Origin: Stutzerimonas nitrititolerans
GTDB lineage: Bacteria > Pseudomonadota > Gammaproteobacteria > Pseudomonadales > Pseudomonadaceae
NCBI RefSeq assembly: GCF_003696285.1
Contig: NZ_RFFL01000004.1
Span: forward strand, 1-64,000
DNA: 64,000 nucleotides
Reading direction: 5' to 3'
Below are positions 34,198-44,486 of this stretch, piece after piece. The notes under the pieces were generated by a model. It had not been told where the DNA came from. It searched no databases and saw nothing but the letters and a program-made list of their open reading frames with translations. Numbering within the stretch: the first letter of the stretch is position 1; the number at the start of each line of letters is the position of its first letter. The translations under genes and the position numbers were made by a program.

Positions 34198-34225
34198 TTC
34201 TACGTCCTTTCCCTGTTCGTGGCAT

Positions 34226-37200
34226 TCACATGCCGCGCATACCGCTCTCATCGAAGCCGGTCGCCGACTTCAGCATCTTCAAAATCACTAACGCAAACGC
34301 CCGGCTCTTGGTTTCGTTATCCAGCACTTCCAGCGACATTTTTTCGTTGTCGGTCATGGCGTCCAACACGGAGTCCAGCACGCGCTTGGGGAACAAGCCA
34401 TGCATCACCTGCTCTACCGAGTGATTGTTGACTTGGGCCATCACGTCTTCCTGGCGGCTGATGCGGTTGGCGATGCCGGTGAGGAATTGCAGTTGGTCTT
34501 CATCGCTCACCTCCGCGCCGAAGATATCGTTCAGAGCCTCGATGATTTCCGACAGGCGCTTCTTCTCCGGGTCATGGGCCTTGCCGCTGCCTAGCGCACT
34601 CGCTGGATCGAGGCCGTAATTGCCTTGCTCCTCGCTCAGCCGCAACTGATGCTCGGCGCGCTTGCGAAGACGGTAATGGCTCAACTGCAGCTCACCAAGA
34701 TCTACGTCATCCTGATCCAGGCGATCAATACGCAGCAGCGGATACAGGTGCTTGGCATACACGCACAGCTGCTCCAGCTCGCGATCCTCATAGGGAATGA
34801 TCTGCGAGAGGAATTCGTACAAGCGCACGAAGCTCTGCAGGTTCTTGCGGAACAGATCGAGTTGATCCACCTGCTCGCCGGCTTCCTTCACGGCTGCCTC
34901 GGCCTTTTTCAGGCCGGCGCTGTCGCCGTTCTTCTCGGCGGCACGCTTGAACTCCAGCGCGTGCTGGCGTGATTCCTGGGCCAGCTTGTAGCGTTTGGCA
35001 AAACGCTCCCTCGCAGGCGCGCAGTAGTAGCTGAGCTTGCTGGCGGCGGCCTTGGGGTCGAAGAAAGCCAGCGCGAACGCTGTCACTTCCTCCCAGTGGT
35101 AAATGCCCTCCGCATCCAGCTTCTTCTGCAGGTCATAGATGAGCTGCGGGTCGGTCACGTCGGTCAACTCGGCCTTGGTGTAGTACGGCAGGAAGGCGTC
35201 GAGAATGTCCTTGGCGTCATTGAAGAAGTCGAGGATGAAGGTCGGCTTGCTGTCGCCGAAGGTGCGGTTCAGGCGCGACAGGGTTTGCACGCAGTCCACG
35301 CCCTGCAGCTTCTTGTCCACGTACATGGCGCACAGCTTGGGCTGGTCGAAGCCGGTCTGGTACTTGTTGGCGGCGATCATCACGTTGAAGTCCTGGGTGT
35401 CGAAGGCTTCCGCCAGGTCGCGCCCGTTCAGGCCGGGGTTAAGCAGGCTGCTGCTTTCGGTCACCTCTTCGGGGATCACCCCGTCCGGCAACACGCTGCC
35501 GGAGAAGGCCACCAGCGGATGCACATCGTTGTAGCCCATCTGCTTCACATAGGCCTGCACCGCCAGTTGGTAGCGCACCGCCTCCTGGCGGCTGCTGGTG
35601 ACCACCATGGCCTTGGCCTGGCCGCCCAGCAGGTGACGGATATTGGCGCGGAAGTGCTCGACGATCACCTCCACCTTCTGGCTGATGTTGTACGGATGCA
35701 GGCGCACCCAGCGCGCCAGCTTCATGCGCGCCTTTTTCGAGTCCACTTCCTCGTCGTCGCCTTCCGGGTGGGCGATCTTCCAGGCGGTGCTGTAGGTGGT
35801 GTAGTTCTGCAGCACATCGAGGATGAAGCCTTCCTCGATGGCCTGGCGCATGGAGTACAGGTGGAACGCCTCGGGCTTGTTGTCGGCACTGGGCGGCAAT
35901 GTCGGGTCGGATACGCGACCAAATAGCTCCAGGGTCTTGGCCTTGGGCGTGGCGGTAAAGGCGTAATAGCTGATGCGCTCGTTGGGCGCGCGGGCAGCCA
36001 CGGCAGCGTCCAGCAGCTCTTCGGCGCTGATTTCCTCAGCCTCCGGCGCATCGCTGCCGAGAATCTGCTTGAGCTTGCTGGCCGATGAGCCGGTCTGCGA
36101 GGAATGCGCCTCGTCGGCGATCACCGCATAGCGGCCGCTCGCCAGCTTGGGGTACTTGTCCAGCGCATCGAACAGCGCCGGGAAGGTCTGGATAGTGACG
36201 ATGATGATGCGCGTCTGCTCAGCAAGCGCCTCGGCGAGTTGCTCGGATTTGCTCTGGCTGCCGATATCGCGGGTGATGCACTTGACCACGCCCTGGGCGT
36301 GCTCGAACTGGTAGATGGTGTCCTGCAGCTGCTTGTCCAGCACGGTACGGTCGGTAATCACGATCACCGAGTTGAACAACCGCTGGCCCTCGGCATCGTA
36401 GAGCGAGGCCAGCTGATGCGCAGTCCAGGCAATCGAGTTGGACTTGCCGGAACCTGCGCTGTGCTGGATCAGGTAACGCTTGCCCGGCCCTTCGGCGCGG
36501 GTGGTCTCGATCAGCGTGTTGACCACTTCCCACTGGTGATAGCGCGGGAAGATCAGGGTTTCCTTAGGTCTGCGGTTGCCGTCGGCATCCTCTTTCACGC
36601 TCTTCTGCAGGTGCAGGAAGCGGCCCAACACCTTGAGCCAGGCATCGGGCTGGAACAGGCGCTGCCACAGGTAACCGATGGCGTATTGGCTGTCGTCCGG
36701 CGCAGGCGGGTTGCCGGCACCGCCGTCGAGGCTGCCGAGGTTAAACGGCAGGAAGAAAGTCTCCTTGCCGGCCAACTTGGTGGTCATCGCCACTTCATCC
36801 TGGCTTACGGCGAAGTGCACCAGCGCACCACGCTTGAAGGTGAGCAGCGGCTCGGGCTTGCGCGTCAGTGGGTCTTTCACCGGGCGGTCGTAGCGGTACT
36901 GGCGCTTGGCGTTTTCCACGCTCTGTTTGAACTCGCTTTTCAGCTCCAGCGTAGCGACGGGGATGCCGTTGACGAACAGCACCAAGTCCAAGCGGGGGTT
37001 GTACTCGCCCTCGCGGTAGTGAGGGGAATACGACACCTCCGGCACCACGCGAAGGCGGTTGCATTGGTAGCGCTTGAGGGTATCCGGGTTCATGCCGTGG
37101 TCGGGCTGGAAGCTGCACGCCTCGATCTTTACCCCCGGCAGCTTGAAGCCGTGGCGCAGCACCTCCAGGGTGCCGTCCTGCTCCAGCTCGCGTACCAGCT

Positions 37201-37411
37201 TCTGCACCAGCACGGCGTCCGGGTTGTTCGGGCTGGCCTTGGCGAACTTGTCCCAACGCTCCGGCCAGGCGTCCTTGAAGTAGCCAAGAAAGTCCTCGGT
37301 ATACAACGCCGCGCGTCGGTCATAACCGCTGGCCGGGCCGGTGAGCCAGCCCTGGGCGACCATGGCGGAGATAATGTCCTGCTGGAACTGGGCTTCCTTG
37401 CTGTCCGCCAT
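34226..37411 (-). CDS. hsdR: Type I restriction-modification R subunit (system 2)
   Basis: A 1061-residue motor/nuclease subunit, clearly different from the first system. The nuclease core is LDLVLFVNGIPVATLELKS (Asp142, Glu156, Lys158). The helicase has Walker A SAGSGKSNSIAW, a DEAH box (VIADEAHSS), FTATPK and AANKYQTGFDQPKL, followed by QTLSRLNR. It starts directly after the hsdS2 stop (TAA-ATG) and is followed by mrr. No frameshift or missing motif is seen, so the enzyme should be active. Confidence 0.95.
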   Translation of the reverse strand: MADSKEAQFQQDIISAMVAQGWLTGPASGYDRRAALYTEDFLGYFKDAWPERWDKFAKASPNNPDAVLVQKLVRELEQDGTLEVLRHGFKLPGVKIEACSFQPDHGMNPDTLKRYQCNRLRVVPEVSYSPHYREGEYNPRLDLVLFVNGIPVATLELKSEFKQSVENAKRQYRYDRPVKDPLTRKPEPLLTFKRGALVHFAVSQDEVAMTTKLAGKETFFLPFNLGSLDGGAGNPPAPDDSQYAIGYLWQRLFQPDAWLKVLGRFLHLQKSVKEDADGNRRPKETLIFPRYHQWEVVNTLIETTRAEGPGKRYLIQHSAGSGKSNSIAWTAHQLASLYDAEGQRLFNSVIVITDRTVLDKQLQDTIYQFEHAQGVVKCITRDIGSQSKSEQLAEALAEQTRIIIVTIQTFPALFDALDKYPKLASGRYAVIADEAHSSQTGSSASKLKQILGSDAPEAEEISAEELLDAAVAARAPNERISYYAFTATPKAKTLELFGRVSDPTLPPSADNKPEAFHLYSMRQAIEEGFILDVLQNYTTYSTAWKIAHPEGDDEEVDSKKARMKLARWVRLHPYNISQKVEVIVEHFRANIRHLLGGQAKAMVVTSSRQEAVRYQLAVQAYVKQMGYNDVHPLVAFSGSVLPDGVIPEEVTESSSLLNPGLNGRDLAEAFDTQDFNVMIAANKYQTGFDQPKLCAMYVDKKLQGVDCVQTLSRLNRTFGDSKPTFILDFFNDAKDILDAFLPYYTKAELTDVTDPQLIYDLQKKLDAEGIYHWEEVTAFALAFFDPKAAASKLSYYCAPARERFAKRYKLAQESRQHALEFKRAAEKNGDSAGLKKAEAAVKEAGEQVDQLDLFRKNLQSFVRLYEFLSQIIPYEDRELEQLCVYAKHLYPLLRIDRLDQDDVDLGELQLSHYRLRKRAEHQLRLSEEQGNYGLDPASALGSGKAHDPEKKRLSEIIEALNDIFGAEVSDEDQLQFLTGIANRISRQEDVMAQVNNHSVEQVMHGLFPKRVLDSVLDAMTDNEKMSLEVLDNETKSRAFALVILKMLKSATGFDESGMRGM

Positions 37412-38716
37412 TTATACGGCCTCTGCTACTTCTGATTTGGGGGCTTTGATGCTGGCCGGTGGCTGCCAGCCGCGTACGTCGATTTTGCCGGTAACGGCGG
37501 CGGAGATCAGGGCTGAGCGGCGTTCTTGAAGGAACCCAATCAGTTTTTCTGCCTCGGCGGTCGTGCTCAAGTTTTTTGAAGAGTCAACAGAAAGAAACTC
37601 GGCGATCTGCTGCTGCTCTTCCAACGGCGGGAAGGCAAATCGGTACTTCCGAAGCTGCTCTGCCGTCAGGTGGTCAATGGTCGTCTGATTGCCGCCCGCG
37701 ACGAAAACCCCTTGCTGAGTAGCCATTTCCATGACGTAAAGGAAAAACTCGGAAGTATCCTTCTTAAGACTATGCGGGCGTAGCCGGTGAAGCGCCTTTT
37801 GGTAATAGCACTCATCCAGCTCACCTCGCCATATCGCTGAACGACCAACATAACTTCCACCTTCATTGACCAGAAGGTCGCCATGTCTGAGACGGTACAT
37901 AGACTGCACATCCGGCGGAAAATCCATCACTGGAAGGTCAGCCGTATTGATTGAGTGCCACTGAACATCAAAAACACGGAGGTATGGCTTTAGGTGCTCG
38001 CCCTGAGCACGTTGTTCATTAAGCATTCGCCCGAGTTGTATTTCATAGCGATAGTTAGTTGGCACTACATCCCAATGCGCCGGCACCTCGCCCAGCCACT
38101 CCACGCCGGAGTCTTTCATCGGCACCGTTGGATCGAGGCCTTTGGTGACGGCGTGGGAGATCACGGCCTGGCGCTTTTCCTTGAGCAATTCGATCAGGCG
38201 CTGCTGCTCTTCGATCAGCGCGTCGATGCGGGCGGTTTCGTGGTCGAGGAAACGGGAGATTTGGGTTTGTTCGAGCTTGGTCGGGATTGCTGCTGGATGG
38301 TTCAGCAAATCGGCCTGGGTCATGCTCGGTAGGGCTGTACTGGTTGAGTAATAACCAAAAGGGATAGTGAGCGAGTTGTAATAAAAAAACTTTGCGCAGG
38401 CTCCTTTGGAAATCTCGGTGTAAAACATGGTGTCCACCGTCCAGAACCTGCCATTGATATAGAGCGGTTTGTCAATGGTCCCCTTGCGACCAAGCAAAAC
38501 CGACTCACCCTCATAAAGGTACTGAGTAGCATTCGAGAACTGCCCTCCAGAACCAATTACTGGGTACTCTCCATCTGAGCTTTCAACCTCCTTGTAGTCT
38601 CTCCCATTGCGTATCTGCGCCATATTTTTCAGGGAGCCCATGACCCAATGCTCGGGGACTTCCCCCAGCCACTCAACCCCAGAATCCTTGTAAGCCGGAT
38701 ACGTCGGAAAACTCAT
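37412..38716 (-). CDS. hsdS: Type I restriction-modification S subunit (system 2)
   Basis: A 434-residue specificity subunit with two target-recognition halves that begin with almost the same sequence, [15 protein letters not shown] (10-24) and [15 protein letters not shown] (201-215), showing internal duplication. Each half ends in a helical conserved region ([35 protein letters not shown] and [23 protein letters not shown]). The start overlaps the hsdM2 stop (ATGA). The first half (about 38330-38700) is more AT-rich than its surroundings, as expected for exchanged recognition domains. Confidence 0.94.
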   Translation of the reverse strand: MSFPTYPAYKDSGVEWLGEVPEHWVMGSLKNMAQIRNGRDYKEVESSDGEYPVIGSGGQFSNATQYLYEGESVLLGRKGTIDKPLYINGRFWTVDTMFYTEISKGACAKFFYYNSLTIPFGYYSTSTALPSMTQADLLNHPAAIPTKLEQTQISRFLDHETARIDALIEEQQRLIELLKEKRQAVISHAVTKGLDPTVPMKDSGVEWLGEVPAHWDVVPTNYRYEIQLGRMLNEQRAQGEHLKPYLRVFDVQWHSINTADLPVMDFPPDVQSMYRLRHGDLLVNEGGSYVGRSAIWRGELDECYYQKALHRLRPHSLKKDTSEFFLYVMEMATQQGVFVAGGNQTTIDHLTAEQLRKYRFAFPPLEEQQQIAEFLSVDSSKNLSTTAEAEKLIGFLQERRSALISAAVTGKIDVRGWQPPASIKAPKSEVAEAV

Positions 38717-40689
38717 GCCGACAGCCCCTCGATCATCTGCTTGATGCGGTCGGTGCAGGCTTTAAGGTCTCGGTCGATCTCTTCTAGCGGACGTGGCGGC
38801 TGGAACACGTAGAAGTGGCGGTTGAAGGGAATCTCGAAACCAACGATACCGACTTCGCCGTCCTGCGCGTCCGTCTTGCTTTCGTCGATCCAGGCATCCG
38901 GCACATGGGGTTTCACTTCGCGCTCGAAGTAGTCGTACACCGACTGGCCCAGCGGCACGTTCTCGTTGTCGCGAAGGCCGGCATCGGATTCCGGCTGGCC
39001 TTTGACCATGCAGATGTCCGCCTCGGGGTCGCGCTCGCTCAGAGCATTGAGGATGGCCTTCAGCTCGGGCGCGCTGGGCGATACATCGTGAGCGCTGAGC
39101 GCCTTCTTCAGCAGCTTGCTGAACTGCTCGCGGTTACGGTGCAGCCCGCTGGCGTCCATGGTCTGCAGGGCTTCGATCAGCCGCTGGCGTGCCGGGGCTT
39201 CCAGCTTCTCGATGGCTTTTTCTTCCCGTACTTTTTCGATGCGCCGGCTGCTTACCTGGAAGTTCAGGCGCAGCGGGCGTTCGACGGTGATGCGCCGGTA
39301 GCCGAAGGCTTCGACGGGGAAGATCTTGCTTTGCGCGGTTTCCTCGAAGCGGCCATACAGGCGCACCAGATCACTGATCTGCTCCTCGGTAATGTACTGG
39401 CGCTTGCTGCCCAGCGATTTGCGCATCTTGGCGAAGTGCTGGCTGCCGTCGATCAACTGCACCTTGCCCTGGCGCACAGCGGCCTTGTGGTTGCTCAGCA
39501 CCCACACATAGGTGGCGATGCCGGTGTTGTAGAACATGTCGGTGGGCAGGGCGATGATGGCTTCGACCAGATCGTTCTGCAGCAGGTAGCGGCGAATCTC
39601 CGACTCGCCCGAACCGGCGCCGCCGGTAAACAGCGGCGAGCCGTTGAGGATGATGCCGATGCGCGAGCCACCTTCACGCGGGTCACGCATCTTGCTGACC
39701 AGGTGCAACAGGAACAGCAGCGAGCCATCGGACACGCGCGGCAGGCCGGGGCCAAAGCGGCCGTTGAAGCCCTTGTCCTTGTGCTCGTCGGTGATCTGCT
39801 TCTGGACCTTCTTCCACTCCACGCCGAACGGCGGATTGCTGAGCATGAAGTCGAAGCGGTTGTTAGCCAACTGGTCGTCGGACAGGGTGTTGCCCAGCTT
39901 GATGTTGGTGACGTCCTGGCCCTTGATCAGCATGTCCGCCTTGCAGATGGCGTAGGACTCGGGGTTGAGCTCCTGGCCGTGCAGCGACACGGTGACTTGC
40001 TGGCTGATGGACTGGATGTACTCGTCGCCCTCGGAGAGGAAACCGCCGGTGCCGGCAGTCGGGTCGTAGATGGTGACGATGCTGTTGGGCTTGAGCTTGT
40101 CGTCCTGCCCGGTGATCACCAGCGAGGTGGTCAGGTGCACGATATCGCGCGGGGTGAAGTGCTCCCCGGCGGTTTCGTTGGAGCTTTCCGCGAACTTGCG
40201 GATCAGCTCTTCGAAGATAATGCCCATGCCGAAGTTGCTGATGCGCTCGGGGCTCAGGTCGGTGGCGGCAAAGCGCTGCACCACCTGATAAAGCAGGTTG
40301 GCGGCGGCGAGCTGCTGCACGAAGTCTTCAAAGTGGAAGTGCTCGAAGATCTCGCGGGCGTCCTTGCTGAAGAACTGCACGTAGCTCATCAAGTCGGCAG
40401 CGGTCTGGGTGTCGGACAGCGTGCCGAGGGTCAACTTGGAGGCATTGAAGAACTGCTGCCCGGCCGCGCGCAGCAACAGCCGCTCACGCACCAGATCAGG
40501 CCGGCCTTCCTGCGCATAGGACTCACGGATCACCGCTTCCTTGGTCGGCTCCAACACACACTCCATCCGCCGCAGCAGGGTGAACGGCAGGATGATGCGG
40601 CCGTACTGCGACTGCTTGAAATCACCGCGCAGCAGGTCGGCAATCGACCAGAGAAAGGCGGCCGTCTGGGAATGGTTTTCCGTGTTCAC
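38713..40689 (-). CDS. hsdM: Type I restriction-modification M subunit (system 2)
   Basis: A 658-residue adenine methyltransferase subunit, longer than HsdM of system 1. It has an N-terminal domain ([35 protein letters not shown]), SAM motif [14 protein letters not shown] after [12 protein letters not shown], and catalytic [12 protein letters not shown]-terminal extension includes coiled helices and [23 protein letters not shown]. It heads the minus-strand operon hsdM-hsdS-hsdR-mrr. The region just upstream holds GGTWNNCR units. Confidence 0.95.
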   Translation of the reverse strand: MNTENHSQTAAFLWSIADLLRGDFKQSQYGRIILPFTLLRRMECVLEPTKEAVIRESYAQEGRPDLVRERLLLRAAGQQFFNASKLTLGTLSDTQTAADLMSYVQFFSKDAREIFEHFHFEDFVQQLAAANLLYQVVQRFAATDLSPERISNFGMGIIFEELIRKFAESSNETAGEHFTPRDIVHLTTSLVITGQDDKLKPNSIVTIYDPTAGTGGFLSEGDEYIQSISQQVTVSLHGQELNPESYAICKADMLIKGQDVTNIKLGNTLSDDQLANNRFDFMLSNPPFGVEWKKVQKQITDEHKDKGFNGRFGPGLPRVSDGSLLFLLHLVSKMRDPREGGSRIGIILNGSPLFTGGAGSGESEIRRYLLQNDLVEAIIALPTDMFYNTGIATYVWVLSNHKAAVRQGKVQLIDGSQHFAKMRKSLGSKRQYITEEQISDLVRLYGRFEETAQSKIFPVEAFGYRRITVERPLRLNFQVSSRRIEKVREEKAIEKLEAPARQRLIEALQTMDASGLHRNREQFSKLLKKALSAHDVSPSAPELKAILNALSERDPEADICMVKGQPESDAGLRDNENVPLGQSVYDYFEREVKPHVPDAWIDESKTDAQDGEVGIVGFEIPFNRHFYVFQPPRPLEEIDRDLKACTDRIKQMIEGLSA

Positions 40690-40835
40690 GCAACTGCTCC
40701 AGGGCGATCGGTAAAAGCGGCTACTTTAACCCGAGCGGCGGCAGTCGATCAGACAAAAGAGGACACCTGCCTTCGTTTGCAGCCGCCGCTGGAACCAGCC
40801 CAGAATAGGTAGAGGGTTCAACTGCTGTAAAAGGT

Positions 40836-41006
40836 GGTACACAGCGCGCAATACGCAAACAGGTACACGGCGAATAGGGCCGGTTAACAGAACGCTTTAA
40901 CAGACTGCTTACAAAGCCCGTTACCAAACCAGGTAGTTACCACCGAAAACCACCTCTCAGAAGATACCTGGAGGCCTTCGAACTCCTGATATCCGCCTGG
41001 TATCCA
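40836..41006 (+). repeat. GGTWNNCR units, cluster B
   Basis: Four same-strand units (GGTACACA 40836, GGTACACG 40862, GGTTAACA 40882, GGTATCCA 40999) and several near matches lie upstream of hsdM2. The last reads CTGGTATCCACGGAA, close to the CTGGTATCCACAGAA in cluster A. This links the outer edge of the second restriction block to the right part of the ssrA island. Confidence 0.55.
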
Positions 41007-41372
41007 CGGAACAGCAAACGGCCGTTATCAGCAATCGAATGCAAACGCCCCGACCGAAGAACAACGATTACCGACACGCGCCAGGCCCTCCATCAGCCAC
41101 CCCACATATCTGGTCTTTGGCCGCCGGCTTTACTGGCAAAAATGCACCTATCCCCATATTCTCGTCCCGGCACTCTCGAACGCATCGACGGCAGCTCGCC
41201 ACGGGCGGCTGGTCGATGAGGTTCGCCGTGTTGGGCAAGGCGCGTGACAGCCCTGGCGGACCAGTGCCAACCCGGTTCGCCAAGTTATCGCCAACCCTTG
41301 ACCCGTGACTCGCTCGAACACGGACACAAAAACAACCAGACAGGGCCGAAGAGCCCGATAGGATATCCAAGC
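41007..41372. other. Non-coding stretch, no feature recognised
   Basis: Between cluster B and the ABC transporter gene I see no gene, no clear promoter and no convincing copy of the att sequence. The right boundary of the second restriction block is expected here but could not be placed. Confidence 0.5.
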
Positions 41373-42347
41373 ATGCTGAAGTCACCCCTAACCAAATGGC
41401 TGTCCCTGGGCGCCTTCGCCCTGACTCTGGCTACTCCGTTCGCGGCCGGCGCCGCCGAGCAGAAATCCGTGGCGGCCACCGCCATCGTCGAGCATCCGTC
41501 GCTGGATTCCGTGCGTGATGGCGTGCGCGCCGCGCTGGAGCAGGCTGGCTACAGCGGCGATAACCTCAAGTGGCAGTACCAGACCGCCCAGGGCAACACG
41601 GCCACCGCCGCGCAGATCGCCCGTAAGTTCGTCGGCGATCGCCCTGACGCCATCGTCGCCATCGCCACCCCCTCAGCCCAGGCCGTGGTCGCCAGCACCA
41701 AGTCCGTACCGGTGGTGTTCGCCGCCGTGACCGATCCGGTCGCCGCCCAGCTGGTACGCAACTGGGAACCCTCCGGCACCAACGTCACCGGCGTCTCCGA
41801 CGAGCTGGAACTGGATCGCCAGATGGAACTGGTCAAACGCGTGATACCCGACGCCAAGCGTGTGGGCATGGTCTACAACCCCGGCGAAGCCAACTCAGTG
41901 GTAGTGGTCGAGCGCCTGCGCGAGCTGCTGCCGGAAATGGGCATGACCCTGGTCGAAGCCGCCGCTCCGCGCTCGGTGGACGTGGGCTCGGCCGCTCGCA
42001 GCCTGGTGGGCAAGGTGGACGTGATCTACACCAACACCGACAACAACGTGGTCTCGGCATACGAGTCGCTGGTCAAGGTCGGCATGGACACCAAGACCCC
42101 GCTGATCGCCTCGGATACCGACAGCGTCAAGCGTGGCGCCATCGCGGCGTTGGGCATCGACTACTACCAGCACGGCATTCAGGCCGGTGAACTGGTGGTA
42201 CGCCTGCTCAAGGGCGAGGAACCCGGCAGCATCGCGCCGCAGAAGACTGCCGAGCTGAGCCTGTCCATCAACCGCTCTGCTGCTGCCGCCCAGGGTGTCA
42301 CCCTGTCCCAGGAGCTGATCGACTCGGCCGCCGAAGTCATCGAATGA
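41373..42347 (+). CDS. ABC transporter substrate-binding protein (PF04392 type)
   Basis: A 324-residue periplasmic binding protein starting MLKSPLTKWLSLGAFALTLATPFAAGAAEQ, where the signal peptide ends near residue 27. The fold and motifs (DGVRAALEQAGY, IVAIATPSAQAVV, PVVFAAVTDPVAAQLV, GTNVTGVSD, RVGMVYNPGEANS) match the ABC substrate-binding family PF04392. Members linked to permease and ATPase genes of this layout import small molecules such as tryptophan in streptococci (TrpX). The ligand here is unknown. It forms a cassette with the next two genes. Confidence 0.9.
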   Translation: MLKSPLTKWLSLGAFALTLATPFAAGAAEQKSVAATAIVEHPSLDSVRDGVRAALEQAGYSGDNLKWQYQTAQGNTATAAQIARKFVGDRPDAIVAIATPSAQAVVASTKSVPVVFAAVTDPVAAQLVRNWEPSGTNVTGVSDELELDRQMELVKRVIPDAKRVGMVYNPGEANSVVVVERLRELLPEMGMTLVEAAAPRSVDVGSAARSLVGKVDVIYTNTDNNVVSAYESLVKVGMDTKTPLIASDTDSVKRGAIAALGIDYYQHGIQAGELVVRLLKGEEPGSIAPQKTAELSLSINRSAAAAQGVTLSQELIDSAAEVIE

Positions 42348-42406
42348 TCTGACCTGCGCCGGCGCACCTGACGCCGGCGCAGCCGCTCACCAAAGGCACA
42401 TCACCC

Positions 42407-43297
42407 ATGTCACTGTTTTCCCTGTTTGGCGCCCTTGAAGTAGGCCTGATCTTCGGCCTGGTCGCGCTTGGCGTGTTCATCTCCTTCCGTCTGCTGCGTT
42501 TCCCCGACCTGACCGTCGACGGCAGTTTCCCGCTGGGCGGCGCCGTCTGCGCCGTGCTGATCGCCAATGGCACCGATCCTTTCCTGGCCACCCTCATCGC
42601 CACCGCCGCCGGCGCGCTGGCCGGCGTGGTCACCGCGGCACTCAACGTACACCTGAAGATCATGGACCTGCTGGCCAGCATCCTGATGATGATCGCGCTC
42701 TATTCGATCAACCTGCGCATCATGGGCCGGCCCAACATTCCGCTGATCATGGAACCGACCATGTTCAGCATCCTGCAGCCCCAGTGGCTGAGCGATTACG
42801 TGGCCCGGCCGCTGATCCTGCTGCTGGTGGTGATCGCCGCCAAGATTCTGCTCGACCTCTACTTCTCCACCCGCCAGGGCCTGGCCATCCGCGCCACCGG
42901 CTCCAACCCGCGCATGGCCCGCTCCCAGGGCGTCAACACCGGCGCCATGGTCATCCTCGGCATGGCCATCTCCAACGCCCTGGTGGCCCTGGCCGGCGCC
43001 ATGTTCGCCCAGACCCAGGGCGGCGCCGACATCTCCATGGGTATCGGTACCATCGTCATCGGTCTGGCGGCGGTGATCGTCGGCGAAAGCATCCTTCCGG
43101 CACGGCGCATCTTCTACATGACCCTGGCAGTCATCCTCGGGGCGATCATCTACCGCTTCTTCATCGCCCTGGCGCTGAACAGCGATTTCATCGGGCTGCA
43201 GGCCCAGGACCTGAACCTGATCACCGCCGTACTGGTGGTCATCGCCCTGGTCATCCCGCTGATCAAACAGCGCCTGACCCGCAGGAGGCATGCCTGA
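42407..43297 (+). CDS. ABC transporter permease (branched-chain/sugar type)
   Basis: A 296-residue membrane protein with about eight hydrophobic segments and the BPD_transp_2 motifs (LGVFISFRLLRFPDLTVDGSFPLG, SNPRMARSQGVNTG, GIGTIVIGLAAVIVGES). It belongs to the permease family paired with PF04392 binding proteins. It begins 59 bp after the binding protein and its stop overlaps the ATPase start (TGATG). Confidence 0.93.
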   Translation: MSLFSLFGALEVGLIFGLVALGVFISFRLLRFPDLTVDGSFPLGGAVCAVLIANGTDPFLATLIATAAGALAGVVTAALNVHLKIMDLLASILMMIALYSINLRIMGRPNIPLIMEPTMFSILQPQWLSDYVARPLILLLVVIAAKILLDLYFSTRQGLAIRATGSNPRMARSQGVNTGAMVILGMAISNALVALAGAMFAQTQGGADISMGIGTIVIGLAAVIVGESILPARRIFYMTLAVILGAIIYRFFIALALNSDFIGLQAQDLNLITAVLVVIALVIPLIKQRLTRRRHA

Positions 43298-44091
43298 TGC
43301 TCAGCGCGCAGAATCTCAAGATCACCTTCAACCCCGGCACGCCCATCGAGACGCGGGCCCTGCAGGGGCTGTGCCTGGATATTCCCACCGGCCAGTTCGT
43401 CACCGTGATCGGCACCAACGGCGCCGGCAAGTCAACCTTCCTCAACGCGGTTTCCGGCGACCTGTCGGTGGACAGCGGCACGCTGCTGATCGACGACGAA
43501 GACGTCACCCGCCTGCCGGTGTGGAACCGTGCCAGCCGCGTGGCCCGGGTGTTCCAGGACCCCATGGCCGGCACCTGCGAAGACCTGACCATCGAGGAAA
43601 ACATGGCCCTGGCCCAGCAGCGCGGCCAGCGCCGTGGCCTGGGCTGGGCCGTGCAGTCCTCCATGCGCGAGGAATTCCGCAGCCACCTGGCCACCCTCGG
43701 CCTGGGCCTGGAAAACCGCCTCACCGACCGCATCGGTCTGCTTTCCGGCGGCCAACGCCAGGCTGTCAGCCTGCTGATGGCGGCGCTGCAACCCTCGCGC
43801 ATCCTGCTGCTGGACGAACATACCGCGGCCCTCGACCCACGCACCGCAGACTTCGTCCTGCAACTGACCGCTCGCATCGTCGCCGAAAAACAGCTCACCA
43901 CCATGATGGTCACCCACAGCATGCGTCAGGCGCTGGACATCGGCGACCGTACCGTGATGCTGCACCAGGGCCAGGTGGTGCTGGATGTGGCCGGGGACGA
44001 ACGCAAGGGCCTGGACGTGCCGGACCTGCTGCAGATGTTCGAGAAGGTACGGGGCGAGAAGCTGGCGGATGACGCACTGCTGCTCGGCTGA
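43297..44091 (+). CDS. ABC transporter ATP-binding protein
   Basis: A 264-residue ATPase that powers the importer. It has Walker A IGTNGAGKST, signature LSGGQRQAVS, Walker B ILLLDEHTAALD and the switch His in VTHSM. The start is the ATG in the TGATG overlap with the permease. A long open reading beginning at 42784 overlaps the permease in another frame and is not real. A hairpin follows the stop. Confidence 0.95.
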   Translation: MLSAQNLKITFNPGTPIETRALQGLCLDIPTGQFVTVIGTNGAGKSTFLNAVSGDLSVDSGTLLIDDEDVTRLPVWNRASRVARVFQDPMAGTCEDLTIEENMALAQQRGQRRGLGWAVQSSMREEFRSHLATLGLGLENRLTDRIGLLSGGQRQAVSLLMAALQPSRILLLDEHTAALDPRTADFVLQLTARIVAEKQLTTMMVTHSMRQALDIGDRTVMLHQGQVVLDVAGDERKGLDVPDLLQMFEKVRGEKLADDALLLG

Positions 44092-44101
44092 ACGATGCGC
44101 A

Positions 44102-44127
44102 GCCCGGACACGCTTCACTGTCCGGGC
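44102..44127 (+). terminator. Hairpin after the ABC cassette
   Basis: GCCCGGACA and TGTCCGGGC form a perfect 9-bp stem with an 8-base loop, 10 bp after the ATPase stop. No long T-run follows, so its termination strength is uncertain. Confidence 0.6.
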
Positions 44128-44272
44128 GCTGATCGGGGATGCGGACAGCACCGTTCAGCGGATTAGCCGAGCGGGACGATGAGCGGATACGGCAAACGAC
44201 GCAGCGAATGTCAGAATGACATCACCGCTGCGAGGCGCAGCCCTTTTCCCCGAATCGAACGCGAGCCTGCCG

Positions 44273-44482
44273 ATGTCTGCCGAAAAACTCTACACGATCG
44301 TCCTGGAGCACAGCCTGGAAGTGCTTCTCGAAGCTGCCACGATGGAGCAGGTCGAGGCCTTCTGGGACGCGCATGACAGCCACTATTTCGGCCTGCGCAT
44401 GGAGAACGAAACGGGGCCGCACGTTCGCGTGATCGTCACCGACGAGATACCCGAGGAAGAAGCCGAGCTGTGCGCCGGCTAA
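44273..44482 (+). CDS. Small acidic protein of unknown function
   Basis: A 69-residue acidic cytoplasmic protein, MSAEKLYTIVLEHSLEVLL...PEEEAELCAG, with no signal peptide or membrane segment. I do not recognise the family. Codon use fits the neighbours and it lies convergent to the MFS gene with only 4 bp between stops, so it is probably real. An earlier ATG at 44216 is less likely. Confidence 0.6.
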   Translation: MSAEKLYTIVLEHSLEVLLEAATMEQVEAFWDAHDSHYFGLRMENETGPHVRVIVTDEIPEEEAELCAG

Positions 44483-44486
44483 CCGC

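Noticed and set aside
38815-40812. 665-codon open frame on the plus strand
   Set aside because: Shadow of hsdM2, whose methyltransferase motifs are unmistakable on the other strand.
41271-41285. Second attR (CCCGGTTCGCCAAG) for the hsdMSR-mrr block
   Set aside because: Only about 11 of 15 positions agree with the ssrA end, no arm-type repeat is nearby, and such a match is likely by chance.
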